Shown one piece after another: positions 34,187-46,212 of a DNA stretch of 53,185 bases. Numbering within the stretch: the first letter of the stretch is position 1; each line of letters starts with the position of its first letter. Under the pieces are notes generated by a model that ran no database searches, was not told where the DNA came from, and saw only the letters and a list, made by a program, of their open reading frames with translations. Made by a program: the position numbers and the translations under genes. Origin of the DNA: Deltaproteobacteria bacterium (GTDB lineage: Bacteria; Desulfobacterota; Desulfuromonadia; Geobacterales; Geobacteraceae). Location of the stretch: assembly GCA_021848385.1 (NCBI GenBank), contig JAJZUQ010000015.1, positions 1 through 53,185 on the forward strand, in the 5' to 3' direction.

Positions 34187-36210
34187 TTGAACAGCTTCGT
34201 CAGACTTTCCGGGAAGAGGCGGATGAACTGCTGGCCGATCTGGAACTGGCTCTCCTTGAATTGGAGCGGTCGCCGGGAGACGAGGGACTAGTGGACCGGA
34301 TTTTCCGCGCCATGCACACCATAAAGGGCTCCAGCGCCATGTTCGGGTTCGAGGGAATCACCTCATTCAGTCACGAAGTGGAAACGGTCCTTGACCTGCT
34401 CCGCGAGGGGAGGATATGCGTGACGAAAGAGTTGGTCGAGCTTGTCCTTTCGGCCCGGGATCAGATCAAGGCCATGCTGGGGGCCCCGGGTGAGGCTGGA
34501 GAGACGGATCTGTCCCGGACCGGAGAAATCGTGGCCGCCCTGCACAGGGTCACCGGCACGGCTCACCCTCTCACCGCGGCGGAAGAAAGTGAATCGGCCG
34601 ATCACCGCCGGCCAGCGGAGACCGGCGCGGAAACGACCTGTACCATCCGCTTCCGCCCGGACCGCGAGATCTTTCTGCGCGGCCTCAGTCCGGCGCATAT
34701 CCTGAACGAACTGCGCGAATTGGGTGAGTGCCGGGTTACGGTCCATACCGACCAGGTCCCCCCCCTTGCCGACCTGGATCCGGCGCTCTGCTACCTGTGG
34801 TGGGATGTGGTTCTTACGACCAGCCAAGGCATAGACGCTGTCCATGATGCGTTCCTGTTCGTCGGCGAAGAGGGGAGCGTAGAAATCGTTGCTTCCCCGG
34901 CTGGCGAAGCAGTGGAGCCGACGGTGGAGGAGGTGGGTGGATCTGACGGGAGGGCGCTTGCGGCTGAACGGGACAACGGGCGTGAGAGCCAGAGGGGCAT
35001 TTCCAGTATCAGGGTGACCGCCGACAAGCTCGACCAGCTGATCAACCTGGTCGGCGAACTGGTAACGGTCCAGGCCCGTCTCAGCCAGACTTCAGTTCTT
35101 CGCAATGACGCCGAACTTGTCGGCCTGGCGGAGGAAGTTGAACGGCTTACCGCGGGATTGCGTGATTCAGCCCTCAATATCCGGATGGTTCCCATTGGCA
35201 GCACGTTCAGCAGGTTCAAGCGCCTTGTCCATGATCTCGCGGTTGAATTGGGGAAAGACGTCGAGCTGGTTACGGCAGGCGCTGAGACGGAACTGGACAA
35301 AACGGTAATCGAGAAGCTCAACGACCCCCTCGTACACCTTATCAGGAACAGCATCGATCACGGCATTGAATCGCCTGCCGTCCGGCTGGCTGCCGGCAAG
35401 CCGGCCCGTGGCACCATCCATCTCTCGGCGGTCCATTCGGGAGACAGCGTCCTTGTCACCATCCGGGACGACGGCGCAGGGATCGACCGGGCAGCGGTGC
35501 GCGCCAGGGGCGCAGTCAAGGGGCTTATTCCCGCAGGGGCAGAGTTGTCGGAAAAGGAAACCTACAATCTTCTCTTCATGCCCGGTTTTTCCACGGCGGA
35601 GGCCGTGACCAGTATTTCGGGACGTGGAGTCGGCATGGATGTGGTGAAGAAGGGGATCGATCTGCTCCGTGGCACAGTCGGCATAACCAGCAGTGCTGGC
35701 GAAGGAACAGCGGTGACCGTCAGGATTCCCCTTACCCTGGCGATCATAGAGAGCCTCTTGGTGAAGATCGGCACAGACTGCTTCGTCATTCCTCTCTCCC
35801 TGGTGGAAGAGTGTATCGAGTTGACCCGGCTGGACGTGGCGCGTGCCCATGGCCGCCATCTTGCAGATGTCCGTGGCCGGATCATCCCCTATATTAACCT
35901 GCGGGAGCGCTTCGCTATCGCAGGCGAGCGACCCGAGATCGAGCAGATCGTCATTGCCGACCTGGAAGGGAAGCGGGTCGGCCTTGTGGTCGACCACGTT
36001 ATCGGCGAGCACCAGACGGTCATCAAGTCCATCGGGAGGATGTTCCGCGGGGCGCGGGGCGTTTCGGGGGCCACCATTCTCGGAGACGGTTCGGTCGCCC
36101 TCATACTCGACGTGCAACAACTGGTTGCTGATGAGGAACAGGGAGATTACGCCTATGCGTTCCCGGCAACGGCAGAGTTTATGGCAAAGGAGAAACCGAC
36201 ATATGCATGA
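34183..36210 (+). CDS. cheA: Chemotaxis-type histidine kinase CheA
   Basis: The 675-residue protein has an Hpt domain with phospho-accepting His in AMHTIKGSSAMFGF at about residue 45, and a second domain in the P2 position (about 155-240). The dimerisation helices (DKLDQLINLVGELV) follow. The ATPase has HLIRNSIDHGIE at about 386, DDGAGID at about 428 and GRGVGMDVV at about 480. A CheW-like regulatory domain (about 540-660) ends the protein. All catalytic elements are present. It overlaps cheY upstream (4 nt) and cheW downstream (8 nt). It is the central kinase of this cluster and should phosphorylate both CheY proteins and CheB. Confidence 0.95.
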   Translation: MIEQLRQTFREEADELLADLELALLELERSPGDEGLVDRIFRAMHTIKGSSAMFGFEGITSFSHEVETVLDLLREGRICVTKELVELVLSARDQIKAMLGAPGEAGETDLSRTGEIVAALHRVTGTAHPLTAAEESESADHRRPAETGAETTCTIRFRPDREIFLRGLSPAHILNELRELGECRVTVHTDQVPPLADLDPALCYLWWDVVLTTSQGIDAVHDAFLFVGEEGSVEIVASPAGEAVEPTVEEVGGSDGRALAAERDNGRESQRGISSIRVTADKLDQLINLVGELVTVQARLSQTSVLRNDAELVGLAEEVERLTAGLRDSALNIRMVPIGSTFSRFKRLVHDLAVELGKDVELVTAGAETELDKTVIEKLNDPLVHLIRNSIDHGIESPAVRLAAGKPARGTIHLSAVHSGDSVLVTIRDDGAGIDRAAVRARGAVKGLIPAGAELSEKETYNLLFMPGFSTAEAVTSISGRGVGMDVVKKGIDLLRGTVGITSSAGEGTAVTVRIPLTLAIIESLLVKIGTDCFVIPLSLVEECIELTRLDVARAHGRHLADVRGRIIPYINLRERFAIAGERPEIEQIVIADLEGKRVGLVVDHVIGEHQTVIKSIGRMFRGARGVSGATILGDGSVALILDVQQLVADEEQGDYAYAFPATAEFMAKEKPTYA

Positions 36211-36694
36211 AGAAACGGTGATGGAACCTTCCCAGTACCTGACTTTTACCCTTGGTGACGAGGTGTTTGCCCTCGACATCGGTAAAGTGCGGGAGGTTCT
36301 CGATTATACCTCAGTTACCAGGGTCCCCAGGACTCCCGAGTTTATGTGCGGGGTCATCAACCTGAGGGGTAACGTGGTGCCGGTGGTGGACATGCGCCTG
36401 AAATTCGGCATGCCGGCCACCGAGAAGGGGGTGAATACCTGCATCATCATCGTTGAAGTAAGGGTCGATGATGAGACGACGGTGCTTGGCGCCATGGCGG
36501 ATTCGGTTCAGGAAGTTCTCGACCTTGGGCCGGAGCAGATCGAACCGGCGCCCCGTATCGGCACCAAACTGAACATAGACTTCATCCAGGGGATGGGGAA
36601 GCATGGCGAAGGATTCGTCATGATCCTCAATATTGACAAGGTCTTTTCTGCCGGCGAACTGGCTGCCTGCGAGCCGGATGAGAGCGAAAAGTAG
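36203..36694 (+). CDS. cheW: CheW coupling protein
   Basis: This 163-residue CheW contains YLTFTLGDEVFALDIGKVRE, VTRVPRTPEFMCGVINLRG and VVPVVDMRLKFGM, the full consensus for the adaptor that joins receptors to CheA. ATG 36203 overlaps the end of cheA (stop at 36210) after AAAGGAG. A further upstream extension of the frame lies wholly inside cheA and is rejected. Confidence 0.95.
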   Translation: MHEETVMEPSQYLTFTLGDEVFALDIGKVREVLDYTSVTRVPRTPEFMCGVINLRGNVVPVVDMRLKFGMPATEKGVNTCIIIVEVRVDDETTVLGAMADSVQEVLDLGPEQIEPAPRIGTKLNIDFIQGMGKHGEGFVMILNIDKVFSAGELAACEPDESEK

Positions 36695-36766
36695 CTTCAA
36701 TGAACGCGACTATCCGTGGAAACCGCATTTCCCATACACATGCATAAGATAAAGGAGAAGACCGGT

Positions 36767-38467
36767 ATGAAACTTAACAACATGAAGATAGGGGTACGGC
36801 TTGGGCTGGGATTCGGTGTGGTCTTCCTGCTCCTCGTGGCGATCACCACAATGGCCGTGAGCAGCCTGGGGAAGGTCAATGACAACCTGGAAAAGATCGT
36901 GAGGCTCAATTATGCCAAGATCAAGCTTGCCGCCGACGCCCAGAAGACCCTCAGGACGGTATGTGATGATGTCCAGAACATGCTCATCCGTGATCGGAGC
37001 TCTCTCAAGGACCTGACGGCGACGATCGAAAAGAACCGGGCGGATTACCGGGATCTCGTGGCGAAACTGGACAAGCTGGAAACCTCCGACAAGGGGAAAG
37101 AGCTCATGGCCCAGGTGAGTACCAACATCGCCAATGCGAAGCAGGCCAATACCCGGGTGGAGGAACTCTGCTTCGCCGGAAAGACTGCCGAGGCGATCAA
37201 CGTTTACAACACGGAGGCGGCCCCTCTCGTCGAGAAGATATTCGTCCCCTTTGCCGAACTGGTCAAGTACCAGGAAGACCAGATGGCTACAAGTTATGCG
37301 GAGGCCGGTAAACTCTACCAGTCGACCCGGATCATGACGTTTGCGGTGGCCATTTTCGCCCTGCTGTTCGGCATGGTCATCAGCTACCTCATTACCCGGA
37401 GCATTACCGGCCCGTTGCGGGAAGCGGTCATGGTATCCAACCGGCTGGCGGAGGGTGACCTGTCGGTGTCCGTCGTTGCGAGCGGCCGGGATGAGGCGGG
37501 ACTCCTCCTGACAGCCATGCAGAATATGATGGGAAAACTGAGGGAGATTGTCGGTGAAGTGAAGAATGCGGCGGCTAATGTTACCTCCGGGAGCCAGGAA
37601 CTTTCTTCCAGCGCCGAGGAGATGTCCCAGGGGGCCAGTGAGCAGGCGGCTGCGGCGGAAGAGGCATCGGCGTCCATGGAACAGATGACCTCCAATATCA
37701 GGCAGAACGCCGATAATGCCCTGCAGACCGAGAAGATTGCTGTCAAGTCGGCCGAGGCCGCCCTGGAGGGTGGAAAGGCGGTGGACGAGACCGTGATGGC
37801 TATGAAGGATATCGCCAAGAAGATTTCCATTATCGAAGAGATCGCGCGCCAGACCAATCTCCTGGCGCTCAATGCAGCCATTGAGGCGGCCCGGGCCGGT
37901 GAACACGGCAAGGGATTCGCCGTAGTGGCGAGCGAAGTCCGCAAACTGGCGGAGCGGAGCCAGAAGGCGGCGGCGGAGATCAGCAGCCTTTCGGCTTCCA
38001 GCGTGGAGGTGGCGGAGAAGGCCGGACATCTTCTCGGGATGATGGTGCCTGATATCCAGAAGACCGCCGAGCTCGTGCAGGAGATCAACGCCGCGAGCCG
38101 GGAACAGGACCTGGGTGCGGAGCAGATAAACAAGGCGATTCAGCAGCTGGACCAAGTCATTCAGCAGAACGCCTCCGCATCAGAAGAAATGGCCTCTACC
38201 TCCGAAGAGCTCTCCTCTCAGGCCGAGCAGCTGTATAACGCGGTCGCTTACTTCCGGCTGGACGAGAAGGATAACGGCCGCCATGGGATTGCCCCCCGGC
38301 AGCAGGCGTTGTCCCGACCAAATCTGCGTCGCTCTCATGTCCACACCATGGTTTCCGCCCCCCCGTCACTAAAGGAACAATCCGTGCCGGTGCTGCATCC
38401 CGTCGGGCTCAACCTCGACCTTGGGGAAGGGGGGGACCGGCTGGATGCTTCGTTTGAGAAGTTTTGA
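36767..38467 (+). CDS. Transmembrane methyl-accepting chemotaxis protein
   Basis: This 566-residue receptor has a first membrane helix ([20 protein letters not shown]), a four-helix-bundle periplasmic sensor (about 40-185), a second helix ([18 protein letters not shown]) and a HAMP domain. The cytoplasmic signalling bundle has the canonical tip [20 protein letters not shown] at about 363. There is no C-terminal pentapeptide for tethering CheR or CheB; the last 90 residues after the bundle look disordered. ATG 36767 is supported by AAAGGAG; an in-frame start at 36716 lacks one. As the only full transmembrane receptor in the operon, it is the likely dedicated input of this CheA. Confidence 0.94.
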   Translation: MKLNNMKIGVRLGLGFGVVFLLLVAITTMAVSSLGKVNDNLEKIVRLNYAKIKLAADAQKTLRTVCDDVQNMLIRDRSSLKDLTATIEKNRADYRDLVAKLDKLETSDKGKELMAQVSTNIANAKQANTRVEELCFAGKTAEAINVYNTEAAPLVEKIFVPFAELVKYQEDQMATSYAEAGKLYQSTRIMTFAVAIFALLFGMVISYLITRSITGPLREAVMVSNRLAEGDLSVSVVASGRDEAGLLLTAMQNMMGKLREIVGEVKNAAANVTSGSQELSSSAEEMSQGASEQAAAAEEASASMEQMTSNIRQNADNALQTEKIAVKSAEAALEGGKAVDETVMAMKDIAKKISIIEEIARQTNLLALNAAIEAARAGEHGKGFAVVASEVRKLAERSQKAAAEISSLSASSVEVAEKAGHLLGMMVPDIQKTAELVQEINAASREQDLGAEQINKAIQQLDQVIQQNASASEEMASTSEELSSQAEQLYNAVAYFRLDEKDNGRHGIAPRQQALSRPNLRRSHVHTMVSAPPSLKEQSVPVLHPVGLNLDLGEGGDRLDASFEKF

Positions 38468-38547
38468 TCGGCGGGAAGGCCGTGCCCCGGCCTTCGCCAT
38501 GCCCGCCATGCGCATGGAAGAGCTCTGCAACCAAGGGAGAGGGAACG

Positions 38548-39420
38548 ATGGCCAGTCTGCACGATGAAGAGTTGATCGCCGCGCTCCAGGAGAGGTTTGA
38601 CACAAACCGTCGGGCCATCAGCGATCTGCGGAATCTTACCGAAAAACTGGAGGCAACCAATCGGCGCCTGCAGGAGTCGGAGGCGCTCAAGGGACACTTC
38701 CTCTCCAATATCCGCAACGAAATCAACAATCCCCTGACGGCGATCATGGGGTTTGCCTGCCAGTTGATGGAGGGGAATGCCACTCCCTCGCAAGTGGTGT
38801 TCAACGGCCGATTGATTTACGATGAGGCGTTCGAACTGAACTTCAAGCTGGAGAATGTCTTTACCGCCGCCGGGCTTGAAGCCGGTCAGGAGATGCCTGC
38901 TCCGGCCAGGATTGATGTGGCAGCAGTCCTGGCCGAAGTCCTTGGAAGCCTGGAGCACCGCCGGGTCGAAAAGGATGTCGTGATTCTGCGTCGTTTTGCG
39001 GATGCCATTCCCTTTGTCACCGACCCGAGGTTCCTACGGATCATGTTCGGGAATCTCGTGGCCAATGCCCTGGAGTTCAGCCCGTCCTATGGCGTCGTTA
39101 CCGTTCTCGTCACCAGTGATGACCGGTTCCTCAGGATTTCTGTCGGGGACGAAGGTTCCGGTATCGATGCCGCCGATCATGAGACTGCATTTGATCGTTT
39201 TCGGCAACTGGACGTGGGGCGCTGCAAGAGCCATCGGGGGCTGGGACTTGGCTTGAGCATCTGTCGCGCTCTGGCCGAGCTTTTGGGAGGGCAAATCGGT
39301 ATTGATAGTGCCCTCGGTACGGGAAGTACCTTTACCCTGAGCCTTCCTTTGCTGACTGCCGAAGAGATGGCTTTAGTTCCGGAAGAAAACCTGTTCTTTG
39401 CGGCTCCGGAGCAGTTCTGA
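38548..39420 (+). CDS. Histidine-kinase-like ATPase with Asn in place of the H-box His
   Basis: This 290-residue soluble protein has a coiled-coil start, a HisKA-like segment and an intact HATPase domain (NLVANALEFS, DEGSGID, GLGLGLSIC). The H-box reads FLSNIRNEINNPLTAI. The residue aligned with the phospho-accepting His is Asn57 (codon AAC, 38716-38718), so classical autophosphorylation should be impossible. It may be a pseudokinase, a phosphatase, or an ATP-dependent partner for a CheY or STAS protein. ATG 38548 follows a purine-rich GGGAGAGGG. It lies between the MCP gene and cheD in the same operon. Confidence 0.85.
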   Translation: MASLHDEELIAALQERFDTNRRAISDLRNLTEKLEATNRRLQESEALKGHFLSNIRNEINNPLTAIMGFACQLMEGNATPSQVVFNGRLIYDEAFELNFKLENVFTAAGLEAGQEMPAPARIDVAAVLAEVLGSLEHRRVEKDVVILRRFADAIPFVTDPRFLRIMFGNLVANALEFSPSYGVVTVLVTSDDRFLRISVGDEGSGIDAADHETAFDRFRQLDVGRCKSHRGLGLGLSICRALAELLGGQIGIDSALGTGSTFTLSLPLLTAEEMALVPEENLFFAAPEQF

Positions 39421-39465
39421 CAGGAGTTGTCATCGATTGGACATGACAGGGAAAGGGCAGGGACC

Positions 39466-40056
39466 ATGAGTGACCACTATCTCTATCCGGGCATGCTGTT
39501 CGCCGAACCGCATCCTCACCGGGTTACAACCGTTCTCGGATCGTGTATTGCGGTCTGTCTCTTCGACCCGATGTGTCATATTGGCGGCATAAACCACTAT
39601 ATGCTCCCCCTCTGGAACGGCGAAGGGCTCCCCACTCCCCGGTATGGCAATGTGGCTATCGAACTTCTTGTGGAGCGATTGCAGTTGCTGGGTTGCAAGG
39701 CAAGCCGTCTGCAGGCCAAAATCTTTGGCGGTGCTGCCATGTGGGACAACGGCAGCAGTTCAGCTTCCGTGGGGGAGAGGAATATCGAGCTGGCCTGGCG
39801 GATACTGGATCGCTATGGCATACCTGTTGTCAGCAGCGATGTAGGTGGAGGCGCCAGCCGCAAGATCATCTTCTTTACCGGTACGGGGGAAGTCCTGCTC
39901 AGGCGGAAACAGGGTTCCGCTCCAATCGGGCCAGGCGTCGGCAATGGCGTGGCGATTGGCGGGAATGCATGCTCAGCTGTTGTACAACTACCGACGGAAA
40001 CGCCGGAACTTCCACGAGCAGCTACCGGGAAACATTCATTTTCCGGCAGGCGGTGA
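39466..40056 (+). CDS. cheD: Chemoreceptor glutamine deamidase CheD
   Basis: This 196-residue CheD has the catalytic Cys27 in TTVLGSCIAVCLFD and His44 in GGINHYMLP. It also has KIFGGAAMW and RKIIFFTGTGEVL-like regions typical of the family. CheD deamidates receptor glutamines and can also act as a CheC-stimulated switch, but no cheC or cheX gene is present here. ATG 39466 is chosen as it starts at the family's usual position. The C-terminus after about residue 160 is a short poorly conserved tail. Confidence 0.92.
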   Translation: MSDHYLYPGMLFAEPHPHRVTTVLGSCIAVCLFDPMCHIGGINHYMLPLWNGEGLPTPRYGNVAIELLVERLQLLGCKASRLQAKIFGGAAMWDNGSSSASVGERNIELAWRILDRYGIPVVSSDVGGGASRKIIFFTGTGEVLLRRKQGSAPIGPGVGNGVAIGGNACSAVVQLPTETPELPRAATGKHSFSGRR

Positions 40057-40070
40057 GGAGGAATTCATCT

Positions 40071-40432
40071 GTGGCAAAAACCATACTGGCAGTCGACGAT
40101 TCAACCAGCATCCGGCAGCTGCTCAGCTCAACCCTTACTTCGTTTGGCTATGAGGTCATCGTAGCGGTGGATGGCCGGGACGGGTTGGACAAACTTGCGG
40201 AAACCGGCGTCGATCTCATCATCACCGACCTGCACATGCCGGTCATGGACGGTATCGGATTCGTCAACGGTATCCGTGATATCCCTGCTTACCGGTTTAT
40301 TCCGATTATTGTCCTGACGACCGAGCAGCGGAATACTCTGAAACAGGCGGGAGCAGCGGCAGGAGCCACCGCTTGGCTTGCCAAACCGTTCAGGCCGGAA
40401 GAGCTCATGACCGTTATCCGCAAGGTCACGAG

Positions 40433-40436
<4 letters not shown>
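40071..40436 (+). CDS. cheY: CheY-like single-domain response regulator (second copy)
   Basis: This 121-residue receiver has AVDDSTSIR, LIITDLHMPVMDG, VLTTEQ and WLAKPFRPEE, so all phosphorylation residues are in place. It starts at GTG 40071 after GAGGAGG and overlaps cheR by 3-4 nt. It is clearly related to, but distinct from, the first CheY in the operon. One of the two may act as output and the other as a phosphate sink, a common arrangement where CheZ is lacking, as it is here. Confidence 0.92.
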
Positions 40437-42435
<1,999 letters not shown>

Positions 42436-42678
42436 AATGGGATAATGTCTCCAATCACGCAGTCAGATGTGAGCAAAAAGCATATTTAAGCCGTCTGAAT
42501 GCAAGCAGTCGCTCTCTAACCGTTTCCTCCTCAGGTCAGGGCCGTGTGATTGAACAGAATGGGTTTTTCTGCAATCTGAATGGACAGCAACCGTATACCA
42601 CATCCAAGTTGTAGGCAGGAGCCATCCTCTTTAAGTTCTGACAGATGTTATGTGGAGGTGTCGTAATGGAGGGGCTAT

Positions 42679-43851
42679 TCAGCTTAAGCTATGGATTGCT
42701 TCACTCAGCCCCTCCATGGTCATGGAGTACATCCGGCCATCCATCATGTGCTGGATTGTCTGGATCGAACTAGAAAAATTCCAGTGGCGTCGAGGGGACG
42801 GGTTAAGCCAGACAGCTTTCTGGTAGTGCTTGAGAAGACGTTTAAGCCAGACTGAACCTGGTTCCGGATTGTGATGTTCGACACTGCCGCCTGCCATGTG
42901 GATCTCATAGGGACTCATGGTGGCATCACCGACAATGATGAGTTTGTGATCGGGGCTGAACAGGCGAATCAGGTCGAAAGTCGATAGCCGATGGTCCAAG
43001 CGGCGCCGGTTGTCCTGCCAGAGCTGTTCATAGAAGAAGTTGTGGAAGTAGAAATACTCGAGGTGCTTGAATTCGCTTCTGGCGGCGGAGAAGAGTTGCT
43101 CGCAGATTTCCACATGGGGGTCCATGGACCCTCCCACGTCGAGAAACAGCAGTACTTTGGTTGCATTGTGGCGTTCAGGCACCAGTTTCAGGTCAAGGTA
43201 GCCGGCATTGTTGGCAGTCGCCCTGATCGTGCCGGGAAGATCCAGTTCCTGCTCCGACCCTGTACGGGCGAAGGCGCGCAGGCGGCGCAACGCCATCTTG
43301 AAGTTGCGGGTCCCGAGTTCAACCGAATCGTCCAGGTCCCTGAATTCACGCCTGTCCCATACCTTTACGGCCCGGTGGTGGCGGGACGTCTCCTGCCCGA
43401 TCCTGATCCCTTCCGGATTATAGCCATAGGCACCGAAAGGCGATGTCCCTGAGGTGCCTATCCACCTGTTGCCCCCCTCGTGGCGTTCTTTTTGCTCTTC
43501 CAATCGTTTTTTTAATGTCTCCAGCAGTTTATCGAGCCCACCCAATGACTGAATCTGCCGCTTTTCCTCTTCGCTGAAAAACCGTTCAGCAAGCCTGCGC
43601 AGCCACTCATCGGGTATCTTTCGTTCTATTTCTTGGAGGGAGGCCGCATCCTTGAAATATGCCATGAACACCCGGTCGAATTTGTCGAAGTAAACTTCGT
43701 TCTTCACAAGGCAGAGCCGAGAAAGGAAGTAGAAGTCTTCAACGCTGCCGAAAGCCAGTTCCTGTGCGAGGGCATCGAGGAGGGTGAGGAATTCCACGAG
43801 GGTAACGGGAATACCGGCCTTTTTCAATTCAAGGAAAAAATCGATGAGCAT
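42679..43851 (-). CDS. CoxE-like VWA-domain protein
   Basis: The 390-residue protein has a von Willebrand factor A domain near its middle. The MIDAS metal site is at FLDVGGSMD (D238, G240, S242), with a long charged helical N-terminus. Such proteins pair with MoxR-type AAA+ ATPases to insert metals into, or remodel, partner enzymes. The MoxR gene lies 8 nt upstream in the same operon. No target enzyme such as a CO dehydrogenase or nitric oxide reductase is in the window, so the client is unknown. Confidence 0.88.
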   Translation of the reverse strand: MLIDFFLELKKAGIPVTLVEFLTLLDALAQELAFGSVEDFYFLSRLCLVKNEVYFDKFDRVFMAYFKDAASLQEIERKIPDEWLRRLAERFFSEEEKRQIQSLGGLDKLLETLKKRLEEQKERHEGGNRWIGTSGTSPFGAYGYNPEGIRIGQETSRHHRAVKVWDRREFRDLDDSVELGTRNFKMALRRLRAFARTGSEQELDLPGTIRATANNAGYLDLKLVPERHNATKVLLFLDVGGSMDPHVEICEQLFSAARSEFKHLEYFYFHNFFYEQLWQDNRRRLDHRLSTFDLIRLFSPDHKLIIVGDATMSPYEIHMAGGSVEHHNPEPGSVWLKRLLKHYQKAVWLNPSPRRHWNFSSSIQTIQHMMDGRMYSMTMEGLSEAIHSLS

Positions 43852-43859
43852 TGCCGGGG

Positions 43860-44702
43860 TTAGTATCCTGATGTGCGAAGGCGAACCGGTGGCTCGAAAA
43901 GATGCTGATCCTGTTCGTTTTTGAGCAGGGCACCGTGTAACGGCGGCAGTGCCCGTTCTTTCCGCTTCGATGCCAGACTTTCGGGCGGCACCTGCTCGGC
44001 AAGGAGTATCTTGAGCCAGTCGAGCAATTCGGACGTCGAAGGCTTTTTCTTCAGTTCCGGTACGTCCCTGATGCCAAGAAAAACTTCCAGTGCTGAACGC
44101 ACAAGGGTTGACTGGATACCGGGATAGTGGACGTTGACGATCTGTTCGAGGGTTTGCCGATCCGGGAAACGGATGTAGTGGAAAAAGCAGCGGCGCAGAA
44201 AGGCATCGGGCAGTTCTTTCTCGTTGTTACTGGTGATGATGATGACAGGGCGATGCTTGGCGCATATAGTTTGACGGGTTTCGTACACATAGAATTCCAT
44301 GCGGTCGAGTTCCCGCAGAAGGTCGTTGGGAAACTCGATGTCCGCTTTGTCAACTTCGTCAATGAGGAGAACGGCCTGTTGTTCGGACTCGAAGGCTTCC
44401 CAGAGCTTTCCCTTGACGATGTAGTTGCCGATGTCATGGACCCTTGGGTCGCCCAGTTGAGAGTCGCGGAGGCGTGAAACCGCGTCGTACTCGTACAGAC
44501 CTTGCTGGGCCTTTGTGGTGGATTTTATATGCCACTGGTACAGCGGCATGCCGAGGGACTTGGCAATCTCCTCGGCCAGCATGGTCTTGCCGGTTCCCGG
44601 TTCACCCTTCACCAGGAGCGGACGCCTGAGGGTGATTGCCGAATTGACGGCAAGGAGCAGATCATCGGTGGCGATGTAGGAATCGGTTCCGTGAAATTTC
44701 AT
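43860..44702 (-). CDS. MoxR-family AAA+ ATPase
   Basis: This 280-residue AAA+ protein has Walker A GEPGTGKT (33-40), Walker B LLIDEVDKAD at about 108 and sensor 1 IITSNNEKELP. Its arginine-finger-like stretch is DAFLRRCFFHYI. ATG 44702 is preceded by GAAAGGAG; an upstream in-frame start at 44747 overlaps the end of the metallo-beta-lactamase gene and has no signal. MoxR ATPases act as chaperones with VWA partners, here the adjacent CoxE-like protein. Confidence 0.92.
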   Translation of the reverse strand: MKFHGTDSYIATDDLLLAVNSAITLRRPLLVKGEPGTGKTMLAEEIAKSLGMPLYQWHIKSTTKAQQGLYEYDAVSRLRDSQLGDPRVHDIGNYIVKGKLWEAFESEQQAVLLIDEVDKADIEFPNDLLRELDRMEFYVYETRQTICAKHRPVIIITSNNEKELPDAFLRRCFFHYIRFPDRQTLEQIVNVHYPGIQSTLVRSALEVFLGIRDVPELKKKPSTSELLDWLKILLAEQVPPESLASKRKERALPPLHGALLKNEQDQHLFEPPVRLRTSGY

Positions 44703-44734
44703 GGAGAGTGAGCTCCTTTCAGTGTACAGGAAGT

Positions 44735-45715
44735 TCAGGCTGAGCAATACAGCAGGTGGTGGTCATCGTGTTCATCTCGCACAACGGTTTGGTACAGGTC
44801 GCGGACCTGCTCGAAAAGGCCGAGGAATTCGAGAGATGCCCTCAATCGGCCGGGGTTATCGAGAAAATCCAGGGCAAAAACAACTTCTGAAAGCTTCATG
44901 TGAACGAAGAACGGATTCCTGAAGATGTCACCGAAGAGCCCCCGCAAGATGTCGGGGATGGAGGCATCCGGAGCAACTTCTCTCAACTGGCCCGCCCGCT
45001 CCAGCAGTTTATTTGCATAGAAGAGGATGGTGGCGTCGACTCCATCGACATGCCACCGGTGTCCCGGGTGAATGCGGATTCCCCGCAGGCGTCGGAGGGA
45101 CCTGATGTTCTCACAATAGGCGTCGTAGTTGCGGAACCTGCAGTCGAAGTTTTCCGCATCTACGTCGAGAATAGGCACCTGGAAGATGTTCCGGAGGAGG
45201 GTATCTCCTGTAACGGCGTCTCCTCCATGGATGTAGATAAGATCACTCTGGGAATGGCCAGGACAGGCTATCCAGTCGATCCCGAGCTTTTCAGGTGTAT
45301 CGGATTCTTCGAGAATTTCAAAACGGTCATGCATGACCGTTGAGCGTTCATCCCGTTCCATTTTTTCCCGAATGAACCGGGCCATGCTTTCTGCGCATCC
45401 CAGCCCTGTCAGCAGGGAGACGAGACGGTCGAGCCTTTCGGCGCTACGTCTCAACATGCTGGCTTCTGCACGGGGGATGAAAATTCTGGCGTCGGAATGC
45501 TCCGCAATCATGGTCGCGAGGCCAAAGTGATCTATGTGGCAGTGGGTAATAAAAAGATACTTCAGGCGGGATATGTCGAGCTGTGATTGTAATGTAGCGA
45601 ACGCTTCGGCTGTTGGCGGGCCGGAGTCGAAGAGGACCAGTTCACCGTTTATTTCCGTCGAGTAGCAATGGACTTCACCGATCAGGTACGGAGTATGTAT
45701 CGTATGTTGCCGCAT
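44735..45715 (-). CDS. Metallo-beta-lactamase-fold hydrolase
   Basis: This 326-residue protein has the signature THCHIDHFG plus PGHSQSDL, VTGDTLL and HPGHRW, which supply a two-metal site. The substrate class is not clear; glyoxalase II-like or RNase-like members share this pattern. The extra C-terminal 100 residues are helical. AGGA precedes ATG 45715. It is in the middle of the GNAT-Rrf2-MBL-MoxR-CoxE operon, 20 nt after the Rrf2 gene. Confidence 0.85.
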   Translation of the reverse strand: MRQHTIHTPYLIGEVHCYSTEINGELVLFDSGPPTAEAFATLQSQLDISRLKYLFITHCHIDHFGLATMIAEHSDARIFIPRAEASMLRRSAERLDRLVSLLTGLGCAESMARFIREKMERDERSTVMHDRFEILEESDTPEKLGIDWIACPGHSQSDLIYIHGGDAVTGDTLLRNIFQVPILDVDAENFDCRFRNYDAYCENIRSLRRLRGIRIHPGHRWHVDGVDATILFYANKLLERAGQLREVAPDASIPDILRGLFGDIFRNPFFVHMKLSEVVFALDFLDNPGRLRASLEFLGLFEQVRDLYQTVVRDEHDDHHLLYCSA

Positions 45716-45735
45716 GACGTCCTAAACCGCGCTGA

Positions 45736-46179
45736 TCACGACTTCGTGGCTGGGGTGTTGGCATGCAAGGAGCGATGCATCGCGCTCTTCAATGCCGTTT
45801 CCAGGGTTATTGTTTCAAGAACCACTCTGGTCAGGTTGTCGATTTCGTTTGTTATGCTCTGAAGTTCGGCAATAATCGGACCCCCCTCCGTGATGCAGTG
45901 ATTGGGCATGTCGAGCACAGATTCCAGGTTCTCAAAGATCTGGATGACATCCAGTAGTGTCGTTCGTTTCAGGTTGCCGGAAAAGCTGTATCCTCCCCCG
46001 ACACCTCGCACTGCCTGGACCAGGCCGTGATGGACCAGGTTACGCATGACCTTCGCCAGGTGGTGGGTTGAAATCCCGTACTTTTCGGCAATGTCCGTGG
46101 TCGAGATCTGCTGTGTAGGGTCGTTGGCCAGTTCGAGCACGGCAATGAGGGCGAAGAGGCTCGCTTTGTTCAGTTTCAT
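45736..46179 (-). CDS. Rrf2-family transcriptional regulator
   Basis: This 147-residue protein has an N-terminal winged helix (STTDIAEKYGISTHHLAKVM, then GGGYSFSGNL) typical of Rrf2/NsrR/IscR. Only one cysteine (C95, in MPNHCITEGG) is present in the cluster-binding loop, where IscR and NsrR carry three. Cluster coordination as in those proteins is therefore unlikely without other ligands. GGAG precedes the ATG. It probably regulates its own operon and perhaps the divergent region upstream. Confidence 0.88.
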   Translation of the reverse strand: MKLNKASLFALIAVLELANDPTQQISTTDIAEKYGISTHHLAKVMRNLVHHGLVQAVRGVGGGYSFSGNLKRTTLLDVIQIFENLESVLDMPNHCITEGGPIIAELQSITNEIDNLTRVVLETITLETALKSAMHRSLHANTPATKS

Positions 46180-46212
46180 GGATATACACTCCAGTTTCTG
46201 CCAAATGTCCCG

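Noticed and set aside
36710-38155. 481-codon open frame antisense to the MCP gene
   Set aside because: Shadow of the coiled-coil MCP; His/Leu-rich translation has no domain.
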